This document shows, in pieces, positions 34,150 to 42,751 of a DNA stretch of 64,000 nucleotides. How positions within the stretch are numbered: the first letter of the stretch is position 1; the number at the start of each line of letters is the position of its first letter. The DNA lies in NCBI RefSeq assembly GCF_000172975.1, contig NZ_ABTR02000001.1, positions 1,340,501 through 1,404,500 of the forward strand. The letters are read 5' to 3'. Position numbers and translations under genes: made by a program. The notes beneath the pieces are model-generated. The model was not told where the DNA came from, made no database searches, and worked only from the letters and a program-made list of their open reading frames with translations. Origin of the DNA: Dethiosulfovibrio peptidovorans DSM 11002 (GTDB lineage: Bacteria > Synergistota > Synergistia > Synergistales > Dethiosulfovibrionaceae).

Positions 34150-34253
34150 ACCGTATATTCTTTATTTTTAGTCTTTTTTTATTGCTTTATGAGCTATGAT
34201 ACACTTCTTGTGTGAGTAGTCTGACTAAATTTCTATCATAAGGAGGCGTTATC

Positions 34254-35594
34254 GTGAAGGATGAATCGTCCAGGGGCGAATGGAGCAGTAAGATAGGTTT
34301 TGTTCTTGCCGCCGCAGGTTCCGCCATAGGGTTGGGAAGTATCTGGAGGTTTCCCTATATCGCGGGACAATCGGGAGGAGCCGCTTTCGTGGCGGTCTAT
34401 CTCGTCCTTGTTTTTTCGATCGGGATCTCCCTGATGATGGCGGAGATAGTCATAGGCAAAAAGGGAAAGCTGAACGCCGTAGGTTCCTTCGGGAAACTGG
34501 GCGGACGGAGGTGGTCGCTGGTCGGTTGGGGAGGCGTCGTGGCGGCTTTCGTCATATTATCCTACTACGGTGTCATAGGAGGATGGACCATCGCCTATAT
34601 CTTCAAGTCCTTTTTCGGGCTTATGGAGGTCACCGGTGCCGGCGAGGTAGCTAGGGTTTTCGAGGATTTCATATCCAGCGGGACTCAGATGGTCTTTTTC
34701 CAGTGTCTCTTTATGGGGGCGACCGTGTTCGTCGTTTTCCGAGGGGTCAGTGGAGGTATCGAGAGGCTCTGTACCTTCTGTATGCCAGCCTTGTTCGTCC
34801 TGATGCTGCTTTTGATAGGGAGGTCGGTTACTCTGCCGGGAGCCATGGAGGGTGTCGCCTTTTTCTTAAAGCCCGACTTCAGCAAGGTCACCGGAGAGGT
34901 CTTCCTTTCAGCTCTCGGGCAGGCTTTTTTTTCGCTCTCTCTCGGTATCGGGGCCATGATAATCTACGGCAGTTACCTTCCTGAGGATTCGGATATACCC
35001 AAGTCCAGTCTTCAGATCTGCCTTCTCACCTTTTTGATCTCCCTGATGGCCGGTCTGATAATATTTCCCTCACTCTTCGCCTTCGGGATGGAACCAGGGG
35101 CCGGGGCCGGACTTACCTTCATAACCTTGCCGGTGGTCTTCTCCAGGATGCCCGGAGGAGTGCTTTGGTCGGCGTTGTTCTTCGTCTTGTTTTTCTTCGC
35201 GGCCCTGACATCGTCGGTATCCCTTCTCGAGGTGGCTGTGTCCTATCTCATCGACAGTCTAGGTTGGGCTAGGCGGAGGGCGACGATCTTCTTGGGGTGT
35301 CTCATAACTTTGGTCGGAATCCCTTCCGCCCTGTCTCAGGGGGCGGTGAGGATAAATGTTTTCGGACTTTCTTTTTTGGACGCAGCCGATTTTTTCGCCT
35401 CCAATCTGATAATGCCGATCGTCGGCTTTCTCATCTCCGTTTTTCTCGGTTGGGTCGTCCCCTCAGTCGCGGAAGAAGGCATCACCAACGAAGGTGCCAG
35501 GCCGTTTAGGGGAAAGAAGGTCTGGCTTTTCATCCTCCGTTTCGTGGCTCCGATATGTATCCTGGTCATCTTCGTGGCCGGGCTTAAATGGTAG
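34254..35594 (+). CDS. Sodium-dependent transporter of the NSS (LeuT) family
   Basis: A 446-residue inner membrane symporter with 11 or 12 segments. The first is the signature AAAGSAIGLGSIWRFPYIAGQSGGAAF, which forms the sodium and substrate site. GGWTIAYIFKS and SLSLGIGAMIIYGSYLPED are further family marks. Bacterial members import amino acids, often tryptophan, tyrosine or branched-chain types. GTG at 34254 follows AAGGAGG. An amino-acid-binding protein gene starts 18 bases downstream, an unusual pairing because NSS carriers do not use binding proteins. Confidence 0.92.
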   Translation: MKDESSRGEWSSKIGFVLAAAGSAIGLGSIWRFPYIAGQSGGAAFVAVYLVLVFSIGISLMMAEIVIGKKGKLNAVGSFGKLGGRRWSLVGWGGVVAAFVILSYYGVIGGWTIAYIFKSFFGLMEVTGAGEVARVFEDFISSGTQMVFFQCLFMGATVFVVFRGVSGGIERLCTFCMPALFVLMLLLIGRSVTLPGAMEGVAFFLKPDFSKVTGEVFLSALGQAFFSLSLGIGAMIIYGSYLPEDSDIPKSSLQICLLTFLISLMAGLIIFPSLFAFGMEPGAGAGLTFITLPVVFSRMPGGVLWSALFFVLFFFAALTSSVSLLEVAVSYLIDSLGWARRRATIFLGCLITLVGIPSALSQGAVRINVFGLSFLDAADFFASNLIMPIVGFLISVFLGWVVPSVAEEGITNEGARPFRGKKVWLFILRFVAPICILVIFVAGLKW

Positions 35595-35612
35595 TAGGGA
35601 GGGATATCGGCG

Positions 35613-36386
35613 ATGTTCAATATGTTCAAAACGAGTGCTTCTGTGAGGTTTATATCCTCGGTTTTCTTGACGGTTTTTCTCTCCGCCTCCTGCGCTTGGG
35701 CCGGAGACAGACTGGACGATATAGTAAAACGGGGCGAGATGGTTGTGGCTGTCGGCGATTTCGAGAACGAGCCGTTTTTCTTCGTCGAGGATGGCGATCT
35801 CGTCGGTTTTGACGTCGATCTGGGCAGGATGATAGCAAAGGAGATCGGAGTGGACGTCCGCTTCGTCAGGGTTCCATGGGACGGTCTTATAGCTCTGGCC
35901 TGGTACAGCCGTTATCCTTGGAGTCGTTACGATATGGCGATCGCCAGCATAACCATAAGGCAGAGTCGAACCAGAGCCTGCGATTTCTCGGACTGGTATT
36001 TTTACACGGGACAGAAGCTTTTGGTCAGAGAGGAAGACGGTTACGAGACCCCTCTCGATCTGGAGGGAAAGACTATCGCGGTGATGGCCGGTTCCACCGG
36101 GTATGAGACGGCCAAGAGGGATCTGGCAGCCCAGACTGTGGTTATGGATAGTCCTCAGGAGACCGTGGATGCCCTGAGGGCTGGGAGGGTTGATGGTGCT
36201 CTCTCCGATGCCACCATAGTTATCGCTGCGGCTGAGAGGTACGACGGTCTGGTGGCTCTCGAGGGTATGGTTACCACCGAGAGATATGGAGTGGTGCTTC
36301 CCAAGGGGGAGGAAGATCTGAGGAAGGTGGTCGACTCCGTGGTGGTTGAGGCCCGGAGGATCCTCTACGATAAATGGTTTCGTTGA
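35613..36386 (+). CDS. Extracytoplasmic amino-acid-binding protein (family 3)
   Basis: A 257-residue exported protein of the polar amino acid binding class. The signal segment is RFISSVFLTVFLSASCAWA. The mature part reads GEMVVAVGDFENEPFFFVEDGDLVGFDVDLGRMIAKEIGV, DMAIASITIRQSRTRACDFSDWYF and LDLEGKTIAVMAGSTGYETA, all expected. No ABC permease or ATPase is nearby. It probably shares a transcript with the NSS transporter gene and is followed by a strong terminator. It may serve a remote ABC importer, or a sensor. Confidence 0.88.
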   Translation: MFNMFKTSASVRFISSVFLTVFLSASCAWAGDRLDDIVKRGEMVVAVGDFENEPFFFVEDGDLVGFDVDLGRMIAKEIGVDVRFVRVPWDGLIALAWYSRYPWSRYDMAIASITIRQSRTRACDFSDWYFYTGQKLLVREEDGYETPLDLEGKTIAVMAGSTGYETAKRDLAAQTVVMDSPQETVDALRAGRVDGALSDATIVIAAAERYDGLVALEGMVTTERYGVVLPKGEEDLRKVVDSVVVEARRILYDKWFR

Positions 36387-36405
36387 GGGACGTCGGGGCT
36401 CTCCT

Positions 36406-36442
36406 GTACGAAAGGGGCGACATCCTGTCGCCCCTTTCGTAC
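36406..36442 (+). terminator. Strong hairpin after the amino-acid-binding protein gene
   Basis: GTACGAAAGGGGCGACA pairs perfectly with its complement around a 3-base loop. There is no T-run. Its left part (GTACGAAA) recurs in the repeat at 38153-38385, so it may be part of that element rather than an ordinary terminator. Confidence 0.65.
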
Positions 36443-36535
36443 CACACGACGGCAGCTAGAAAATACGGGCTCGAACGGACTCTGCCGAAACGATCTCTCC
36501 GAGGAGGGGCCTAGAGATTTTTCAAAACTACAATG
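36443..36535 (+). repeat. Copy C (partial) of a MITE-like intergenic repeat
   Basis: Shares with the copies at 38153-38385 and 44243-44482 an ordered set of blocks: CACGACGGCAGCT, TACGGGCTCGAACGG, CCGAAACGATCTCTCCGAGGA, then a TTTTT tract near the end. Only the right half is clear; the left end is replaced by, or merged with, the hairpin at 36406-36442. It lies in the 220-base gap before the low-GC FMN protein gene. Confidence 0.65.
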
Positions 36536-36605
36536 TCAGGAGCAAATATTTTGTTTTTTTGCAGTATTATAGAAGGTGGTATAGCGTATTTTCAGGAGGT
36601 CGTCG

Positions 36606-38138
36606 TTGGGAGTTTTTATAGGGGGTATTATGATGTCCTTTTCACCTAGTTTGAGTTCCGGTTTTACGGCAGCGAGGAATAGAAGTAAGTTTATCTCTCC
36701 TCAATCTGGAATGTGTTCTTTATGTACGGAGGAATGTGCAGGAACTTGTGAGATCGCTCAGGCCGCGGTTTTAGGAAAGTTGTCTGTCTATCCGACGACT
36801 ACAGGTTCCAATCAAATAGCGTCGGAAAAAGATTACCCTGTCGATTTTTCTCATTTTAATATAAACGGTCGGGCCTTCGGTGCGGTAGGGCTAGATCCAG
36901 ATTGTGGGGACGCTGAGATATTCAAGGTTAACTTGGCTTCCGAATATGGCTATGACTATAAAATAAATCTTGAGTTGCCTATCGTTCTGCCCGCACTGGT
37001 TAAAATGAACTGGATGGATTACTTTGCCGGAGCTGCTATGTCAGGCGTTACCTGTATGGTAGGGGAAGATGCTAGAAATAAGGATTCCAGGCTTGAAATA
37101 GAGAAGGGTAAGATCACCTCGTTCCCCATGCTCAAGGAAATTCACGATAGTTTTTATAAATATTATAGGGGTTTCGGTCAGATGGTGCTTCAGTGTAACG
37201 TAGACGACCATCTTATGGGAGTTCCCGAGATAGCTCTCGATAAATACGGTTTTGAGGCCCTGGAGTTTAAGTTTGGACAGGGTGCAAAGGGGACTCAGCC
37301 GGTTAATAGGCTTAAGGACTACGACGAGGCTGTGAGAAAAGTCGAGTGTGGGAGCCTTGTCATGCCAGACCCATTTGATCCTGAAATACTGGCTCTTAGA
37401 GAAAAGGGTTGCTGTCCTAATTTCTACACATATGGCAGGCTCCCAATGTGGACCGAAGAGTCCATGGCAAAGAGAATTTCCGAGCTTCGTGCCATGGGTA
37501 TGAGGAACGTTTACTTTAAGATGGCTGGCTTCGATCTTCCAGATATAGAACGGGTTATCAACATGGCCATTGAAAACAGAGTAGACATGATAACCTTTGA
37601 CGGTGCTGGTGGCGGATCGGGTTACAGCCCTTCAAAGATGATGAATGAATGGTCTCTACCGACGATTCTACTCGAAAAAGTTGTCGTTGATATCTGCTCA
37701 AAACTGGAAAAACAGGGCAAGATCCTTCCTGCCATGGTAATGACCGGTGGTTTTGCCAGTGAAGATCAGCTTTTCAAGTCCCTTGCGTTTGGCGATGGAT
37801 TTATAGACGGCATCGGTGTCTGTCGTGCCTCTATGGCAGCTGCCATGACTGGAAAGAAAGTTGGAGATGATATAAAGGCGGGCAATACGCCGGAGCTTTT
37901 CAAAAAGTTCGGTAACACCGTTAACGAGGTGTTCCATGATCTGGCGGACCTGAGGGCAATATACGGAAAGGAAGCGGATAGTTTTTCCACAGGAGCCGTT
38001 GGGGTTTTCTCCTATCTCAACAAGCTAGGTTGCGGTTTGAGACATTTTGCAGCCTTAAATCGCAAGTTTGATCTTAAATATCTGGATAGAAGCGACCTGA
38101 TCCCTCTCACGTACTATGCAAGCGATCTAATGGATTAG
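36606..38138 (+). CDS. FMN-binding glutamate-synthase-domain protein with N-terminal cysteine cluster
   Basis: About 510 residues related to the central FMN domain of glutamate synthase (GltB2). The N-terminus carries CSLCTEECAGTCEIAQAAV, a CxxCxxxCxxxC cluster likely to bind Fe-S. The barrel contains VLQCNVDDHLMGVPEIALDKYG, FKFGQGAKGTQP, DMITFDGAGGGSGYSP where glutamate synthases have ISGxDGGTGASP, and VMTGGFASEDQLFKSLAFGDGFIDGIGVCRA, the FMN phosphate site. It has no glutaminase domain, so it is not a complete glutamate synthase, and its reaction is unknown. TTG at 36606 follows AGGAGG; ATG at 36630 follows GGGGGT. Base composition is clearly lower in GC than its neighbours, and related repeats flank it on both sides, which suggests transfer. 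Confidence 0.8.
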   Translation: MGVFIGGIMMSFSPSLSSGFTAARNRSKFISPQSGMCSLCTEECAGTCEIAQAAVLGKLSVYPTTTGSNQIASEKDYPVDFSHFNINGRAFGAVGLDPDCGDAEIFKVNLASEYGYDYKINLELPIVLPALVKMNWMDYFAGAAMSGVTCMVGEDARNKDSRLEIEKGKITSFPMLKEIHDSFYKYYRGFGQMVLQCNVDDHLMGVPEIALDKYGFEALEFKFGQGAKGTQPVNRLKDYDEAVRKVECGSLVMPDPFDPEILALREKGCCPNFYTYGRLPMWTEESMAKRISELRAMGMRNVYFKMAGFDLPDIERVINMAIENRVDMITFDGAGGGSGYSPSKMMNEWSLPTILLEKVVVDICSKLEKQGKILPAMVMTGGFASEDQLFKSLAFGDGFIDGIGVCRASMAAAMTGKKVGDDIKAGNTPELFKKFGNTVNEVFHDLADLRAIYGKEADSFSTGAVGVFSYLNKLGCGLRHFAALNRKFDLKYLDRSDLIPLTYYASDLMD

Positions 38139-38152
38139 ATTTGTCTCTAGGT

Positions 38153-38385
38153 AACTTCTAAAAAACGCGAGTCCTCGGATAGGTCGTTTCGATAAAACCC
38201 GTTCGAGCTCCCGTCGTTTAGTACTAACGGAGTGACAGGACGTCGCCTTAAACCTGGGGGGCACAAGGGCGTGCCCCCCAAGGCGGTCCCGTACGAAACG
38301 GGCAGGTCGAATTAGACGTTCGGGCGAGACATGGTAGAGGCGAAAAGACCTCTCTGAGGAGGCTCGGATGTGAGTTATTGAGGAT
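38153..38385 (-). repeat. Copy A of the MITE-like intergenic repeat (minus orientation)
   Basis: Read on the minus strand this 230-base stretch follows copy B (44243-44482) block by block: TGTCTCGCCCGAACGT, TCGACCTGCCCGTTT, GGCGACGTCCTGTC, ACGACGGGAGCTCGAACGG, CGAAACGACCTATCCGAGGA, ending in GCGTTTTTTAGAAG. It fills the gap between the FMN protein gene and the convergent envelope-protein gene. No open frame is conserved between the copies. Confidence 0.7.
38244..38285. terminator. GC-rich hairpin inside repeat copy A
   Basis: TGGGGGGCAC pairs with GTGCCCCCCA (38255-38280), extended by CGCCTT with AAGGCG across a bulge. It lies between convergent genes and could terminate both, though no T-run follows. 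Confidence 0.55.
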
Positions 38386-38388
38386 AAC

Positions 38389-40239
38389 CTAACGGTCTCC
38401 CGATATGTTCCTGACTTTCTCTTCGCCGGAGATATCCGGTGATAGGACTATATCGGGAGATAGTGCGTCCTCCGATATAGCATCTCCCGGTCTCTTCGGC
38501 AGGGAGTCCTTCGAGATCGGTTTTTCCAATAGGGGAACGGGTGGAGCGGTGATGGTCTCCTCGGAGGAATCTTCTCGCTCTGCTGGCTCTTTCCTCATGG
38601 ATCTGTCTCCGATACGGTAATAGACCAGCTCATATCGGCCGGTCTCCGGTCTATAGAAGGGGAAGGCCTTACCCAAGGCCAACCTTATGTCTCTGCCGAT
38701 CCCATCGTCCGGAGGGATCAGCTCCCACTCGGAGGACACCTCGAAGAGCCGGTGGTTTATCTGGGCGTACAGTTTTTTCGGAAGTTCCGGGCCGTTAGGG
38801 ATGCTGTATGTCTCGACGAGACGGTTCTTCTCGTCTACAGTTCCCTCCGGCAGGACCGCTATGGCGGTTGGTGAAAGAGACGTATTCCATCCCCTCTCGT
38901 CCCTCGACCACGAGACGTCTACATCCATGGAGCAGGGGTAGGAGAGCCAACCCGATGGTATCTCCATCCTGATGCAGCTTTCGTCGCTTTTCGCTATGGA
39001 CAGGGTTAATTTGGACATCTCTCCGTCCAGCCACTCTCTGCACTTTTTCTGGTCACAGTAGGAGGCCAGCATGAGAATGTCTCCTGGAAGAACCCTGTAG
39101 TCCTCGATGAAATCCGCCATTACATCGGAGAAACCCCTTATGTCCTTGCTGTCCATAAGTATCCTTCCGAGAACGGCGCTGCAGAGGGAGACCTGTCTTC
39201 CGTTGTCGATGTTTCTGTAGAGATCCTCTCGGGCCTGGGGTATCATCCCCATCTCGCCCTCCAGGATGGAGGCGAAGAGATAGAACTGCCAATCGGTGGA
39301 CGAGCAGTTAGCTCTCACAAGCTCCAGGTTTTTAAGCCTCTGGACCCTTTCTCTGGCATGAAGGAGGTAAAGTCTCTCGATCGCCGTCATGGCCAGAAGT
39401 GGGTCCTTTTTGAATAGGTCTCTGTATGTCTGGTGATACCGGTTGAAACAGTTCAGTCCGTAGTTGTCGTGGACTCTTCCTGCCTCTATCTCCGCCATTC
39501 CCGAGTAGAACCAGAAGGGGGGGAAGGCCTCGAAGGCTGGCTGGTCTTTGAGGAGTCTTCTGAGCTGTCTTGCCATGAGATCTGGATCGTACTCGTCTAT
39601 CACCGCGACGAATCGATCCATCTCCTTCTCCATGATCCTCTCTTCCTCGCCTATCTGGTACTTTCCGAAGAGTTCCCAAGAGACCCTGAGCATCTCCTTT
39701 CGCAGCTCCGTCAGTTTTCTGAGCTGCCCCTCCGTAAGCTTTATCTTTCCACGCAATATAGCGGCGTATTCGTCCCGGTTTTTGCGATAGTCGTACCATG
39801 GGGCTCCTAGACGGGGTATCTGTTGCCTTATAGAGTCCAGGATGTCTTCGGATCCGGATAGGTTCCCGTAGATCCGTTCCCTGGTCTTGGCGGAGAAGGC
39901 GGCTTTGACCTGTTCGTCGAGCCTGTCTGTCTTCGTCCTGTCGACCAGCTTTCCTAGAGCTTCTATCACCTCTATCAACTGTTCGTCTTTGATGACCGCT
40001 AGATCCAAATTTCCCGCCAGTATCTCGTATTGTCGGGCCAGTACGAGGGCGTCCTCGGTCTGTATAGCCTCGGATAGTCCGAAATCTATGTAGTTCAGAA
40101 ACTGGAATACCCTCAGCGCGTCGGCGTGCTCCTTGTTCCAGGGGAGGACGATCGCCTCCGCTTTCGGCTGAAAGGTGCAGGTCGTCCCCAGTATCGCCAA
40201 CGAGATGGCGACGATGAAACCGATAGCTCCCTTTCTCAT
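38389..40239 (-). CDS. Large exported protein of unknown function
   Basis: I do not recognise this 616-residue protein. It starts with a signal peptide (MRKGAIGFIVAISLAILGTTCTF); the Cys might be lipid-modified but the lipobox is poor. The body is helical with many Leu/Glu/Arg repeats (LTEGQLRKLTELRKEMLRVSW; DLMARQLRRLLKDQPAFEAF), and its middle resembles irregular tetratricopeptide-like helices (FYLFASILEGEMGMIPQARED). The last 170 residues are beta-rich (CIRMEIPSGWLSYPCSMDVDVSW) and end in a low-complexity, acidic, Ser/Pro-rich tail (SEDALSPDIVLSPDIS). ATG at 40239 follows AGGAGGTG. It is downstream of, and probably cotranscribed with, the small membrane-anchored coiled-coil gene at 40289-40798, so both may act in the envelope. 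Confidence 0.75.
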   Translation of the reverse strand: MRKGAIGFIVAISLAILGTTCTFQPKAEAIVLPWNKEHADALRVFQFLNYIDFGLSEAIQTEDALVLARQYEILAGNLDLAVIKDEQLIEVIEALGKLVDRTKTDRLDEQVKAAFSAKTRERIYGNLSGSEDILDSIRQQIPRLGAPWYDYRKNRDEYAAILRGKIKLTEGQLRKLTELRKEMLRVSWELFGKYQIGEEERIMEKEMDRFVAVIDEYDPDLMARQLRRLLKDQPAFEAFPPFWFYSGMAEIEAGRVHDNYGLNCFNRYHQTYRDLFKKDPLLAMTAIERLYLLHARERVQRLKNLELVRANCSSTDWQFYLFASILEGEMGMIPQAREDLYRNIDNGRQVSLCSAVLGRILMDSKDIRGFSDVMADFIEDYRVLPGDILMLASYCDQKKCREWLDGEMSKLTLSIAKSDESCIRMEIPSGWLSYPCSMDVDVSWSRDERGWNTSLSPTAIAVLPEGTVDEKNRLVETYSIPNGPELPKKLYAQINHRLFEVSSEWELIPPDDGIGRDIRLALGKAFPFYRPETGRYELVYYRIGDRSMRKEPAEREDSSEETITAPPVPLLEKPISKDSLPKRPGDAISEDALSPDIVLSPDISGEEKVRNISGDR

Positions 40240-40288
40240 GGTAGCACCTCCTGATTCCAAAAAAGGAGGGGACGGATCCCCTCCCCGT

Positions 40289-40798
40289 CTATTCCACCTC
40301 TTCGCTTCGTTCCGTGTCGGTCTCCGTCACGGTATCGTCGCTTTCGGTCTTGGCCGATAGAGACGGGTGGAAGACTTTTTTCATCAGAGGTATTAACCCC
40401 GATTCCGCCTTGGCGACCTCCTGTTCGGCCTCCTTTATCACGCTCTCCCAGGCGGTGGCGAATCCCGGGGTCCTGGCGTACATCAGGTGGACCGCCTTGT
40501 CGTAGACGTAGAGGGTCTTAAGCTCGGCTCTCTTCGGCTTTTGGGAGAGGGTGGCCAGGGTCATCTCCATGTTGGCCAGTTTCTTCTTCATCTCCTCGTT
40601 TTCCCTGATGTACTGGGCGTTGTTCTGAGCCGAGGTGGATATCTGGGCGTTTAGACCGTCCTTGAGTTTGTTGACTTCCTTGTTGAGTTTTCCGTTTTTC
40701 ACTATCCCCTGTAGCCAGGCGATGGCGGCCACGGCCAGGCCCAACACCAAGCCCTGCACGAAGGGGTTGTTTACCAGTAGATCGGTTAAGCTTTGCAT
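40289..40798 (-). CDS. Small membrane-anchored coiled-coil protein
   Basis: A 169-residue protein with one N-terminal membrane segment (GLVLGLAVAAIAWLQGIV) followed by a charged coiled coil (GKLNKEVNKLKDGLNAQIS; RENEEMKKKLANMEMTLATL), a short globular part (TLYVYDKAVHLMYARTPGFATAW) and an acidic, Thr-rich tail. I do not recognise the family. The start at 40798 follows AGGAGGA. It lies 49 bases upstream of the large exported protein gene and is likely its partner; the layout recalls scaffold or tethering proteins. Confidence 0.7.
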   Translation of the reverse strand: MQSLTDLLVNNPFVQGLVLGLAVAAIAWLQGIVKNGKLNKEVNKLKDGLNAQISTSAQNNAQYIRENEEMKKKLANMEMTLATLSQKPKRAELKTLYVYDKAVHLMYARTPGFATAWESVIKEAEQEVAKAESGLIPLMKKVFHPSLSAKTESDDTVTETDTERSEEVE

Positions 40799-41006
40799 AG
40801 AAAATCCTCCTCGAACTGATTTCCACGGCTCAAGCCGTATACCGACTCATTATACTTTCCCTGTCGGGCTCTGTCATGAGATTGGGTGTATTTATTTTTA
40901 GCAATATATTGACAGAGGTGGTATTATGAAAATGAACGGTTAAGCCTCAGCCGTTTCGTAATATGCTTAGGTATCGAGGCTATCATATCAGGAGGTGTTT
41001 TGGCGA

Positions 41007-42644
41007 ATGAAGAAAATATGTGCTTTGTTGGCTCTCGGTGTCGTCCTGGCTTTCTGTCTTTCCGGGGTCTCCCTGGCGGCGGAGAAGCCCGTTTATGGCG
41101 GGACTCTGGTATGGCGTCTGGTCAACGATCCTCCCAAGATGGATCCGGCTTTTTCAACCGATACTACGTCCAGTCGTGCCCTCAACATGGTTTGTCAGGG
41201 GCTCGTAGGGTACCATCCCGACGGAGAAGGAGTCCTTCCGGAGATAGCGGAAAGCTGGGATGTCAACGACGACGCCACGGTGTGGACTTTCCATCTCCGC
41301 AAGGGAGTCAAGTTCCACAAAACCTGCGAGGGGCAGCCCACCGCCAACGGCGGCAGGGAGGTCACAGCTCATGACTTCAAGTATTCCCTTGAGCGTCTCG
41401 TGAAGGAGAACTCCCCCAGGGCTTATTTCGTCGAGCAGATAAAGGGCTATCAGGATTTCACCGATGGCAAGGCGGACGAATGGGTCGGCATAGAGGCCGT
41501 AGACGACTATACCCTTCGTTTTACCCTCGACTATTCCTTCGCTCCCTTCCTGTCCATACTTGCCTATAACTCATTCACCGTCGTCCCCAAGGAGGACGCC
41601 GAGAAGTGGGGCAAGGACTTCAACTTCCACCTCGTAGGATCCGGTCCCTTCATGCTGGAGAAGTGGGATCACGACAACGAGGTCGTCCTGGTCAGAAACC
41701 CCGATTATTGGAAGAAGGACGCCGAAGGCAACAGCCTTCCCTATCTGGATAAGATCGTCTACAGGGTCATTCCCGACAACAGCGTGGCCTATCTGGAGTT
41801 CAAGAAGGGCAATATCGACATCCTCCAGGACGTCCCAGACGAGTTCTACGAGGAGATCAAGGGCTCTTACTCCGAGAGCGGTCAGTTCCAGGAGAGGGCT
41901 CACATGGGAACCTACTACTACGGTTTCAACAACGCCGAGGAGCCCTTCAAGAGCAACAAGAAGCTTCGTCAGGCTCTCAACTACGCCGTCAACCGTGAGG
42001 GGATCAGCGAGCTGGTCATCAACGGACGTTACGGCCCCGCCAAGGGAATACTGCCTCCCGGAATGCCCGGTTACAACCCGAACATAAAGGGCTACGAGTA
42101 CAACCCGGAGAAGGCCAAGCAGCTTCTCAAGGAAGCCGGATATCCCGACGGTATAGAACTTACCCTCATGTATAACAACAACCCCAGACATAGATCCATC
42201 GCCGAGGCTATACAGGCTCAGGTGTCGGAGCTGGGGATAAAGCTGAACCTGAAGGTTCAGGACTGGGGAACCCATCTGGACGCCTGTTCCAGAGGCGAGT
42301 TCGAGATGTTCAGGATGGCCTGGGTCGTCGACTATCCCGACCCGGACAACTTCCTTTTCGTGCTGCTCGACTCCTCAAACATAGGCTCCAAGGGTAACTA
42401 CTCCCGCTACAGCAACCCCCAGGTGGACGAGTGGCTCAGGGCCGCCCGTTCCGAGACGAACTGGGATAAGAGGGTCGAGCTTTACCAGAAGGCGGAACAG
42501 CAGATAGTGGACGACGCCCCGTGGATCTTCCTCTTCCACTACACCACCAGCCTGGTACACGGCGCCGACGTCGAGAACGTCTACCTTCCGGCCATGGGAG
42601 ACTATACCACCGATCTCACCGAGGTATGGATGGAGAAGAAGTAA
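41007..42644 (+). CDS. Oligopeptide/dipeptide ABC substrate-binding protein (OppA/DppA family)
   Basis: An exported 545-residue binding protein. The signal peptide is MKKICALLALGVVLAFCLSG, from ATG at 41007 with GGAGGT upstream; GTG at 40995 is in the ribosome site. Family marks are RLVNDPPKMDPAFSTDTTSS, AESWDVNDDATVWTFHLRKGVKF, DFKYSLERLV and LRQALNYAVNREGI. It has no permease or ATPase genes beside it and is followed by a terminator and leucyl aminopeptidase. A clear paralogue lies at 44616-46250. The role is capture of peptides for a shared transporter. Confidence 0.93.
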   Translation: MKKICALLALGVVLAFCLSGVSLAAEKPVYGGTLVWRLVNDPPKMDPAFSTDTTSSRALNMVCQGLVGYHPDGEGVLPEIAESWDVNDDATVWTFHLRKGVKFHKTCEGQPTANGGREVTAHDFKYSLERLVKENSPRAYFVEQIKGYQDFTDGKADEWVGIEAVDDYTLRFTLDYSFAPFLSILAYNSFTVVPKEDAEKWGKDFNFHLVGSGPFMLEKWDHDNEVVLVRNPDYWKKDAEGNSLPYLDKIVYRVIPDNSVAYLEFKKGNIDILQDVPDEFYEEIKGSYSESGQFQERAHMGTYYYGFNNAEEPFKSNKKLRQALNYAVNREGISELVINGRYGPAKGILPPGMPGYNPNIKGYEYNPEKAKQLLKEAGYPDGIELTLMYNNNPRHRSIAEAIQAQVSELGIKLNLKVQDWGTHLDACSRGEFEMFRMAWVVDYPDPDNFLFVLLDSSNIGSKGNYSRYSNPQVDEWLRAARSETNWDKRVELYQKAEQQIVDDAPWIFLFHYTTSLVHGADVENVYLPAMGDYTTDLTEVWMEKK

Positions 42645-42667
42645 CCCAATCTTCGATCGGGAAAACG

Positions 42668-42708
42668 GAGAGGTCCTCCTTCAGGGGGGCCTCTCTTTTG
42701 GTTTTTTG
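42668..42708 (+). terminator. Terminator after the oligopeptide-binding protein gene
   Basis: GAGAGGTCCTCC pairs with GGGGGGCCTCTC with small mismatches around TTCA, followed by TTTTGGTTTTTT. Confidence 0.7.
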
Positions 42709-42751
42709 GTGCTATACTCGTTAATGGATACATTTTTCGGAGGTGATATCG

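Noticed and set aside
36606-38138. Annotation as glutamate synthase large subunit.
   Set aside because: Only the FMN domain is present; there is no glutaminase domain or adjacent small subunit.
40908-40925. TTGACA with TATTAT downstream before the first peptide-binding protein gene.
   Set aside because: The two hexamers are only seven bases apart, and no good -10 lies 16-18 bases after TTGACA.
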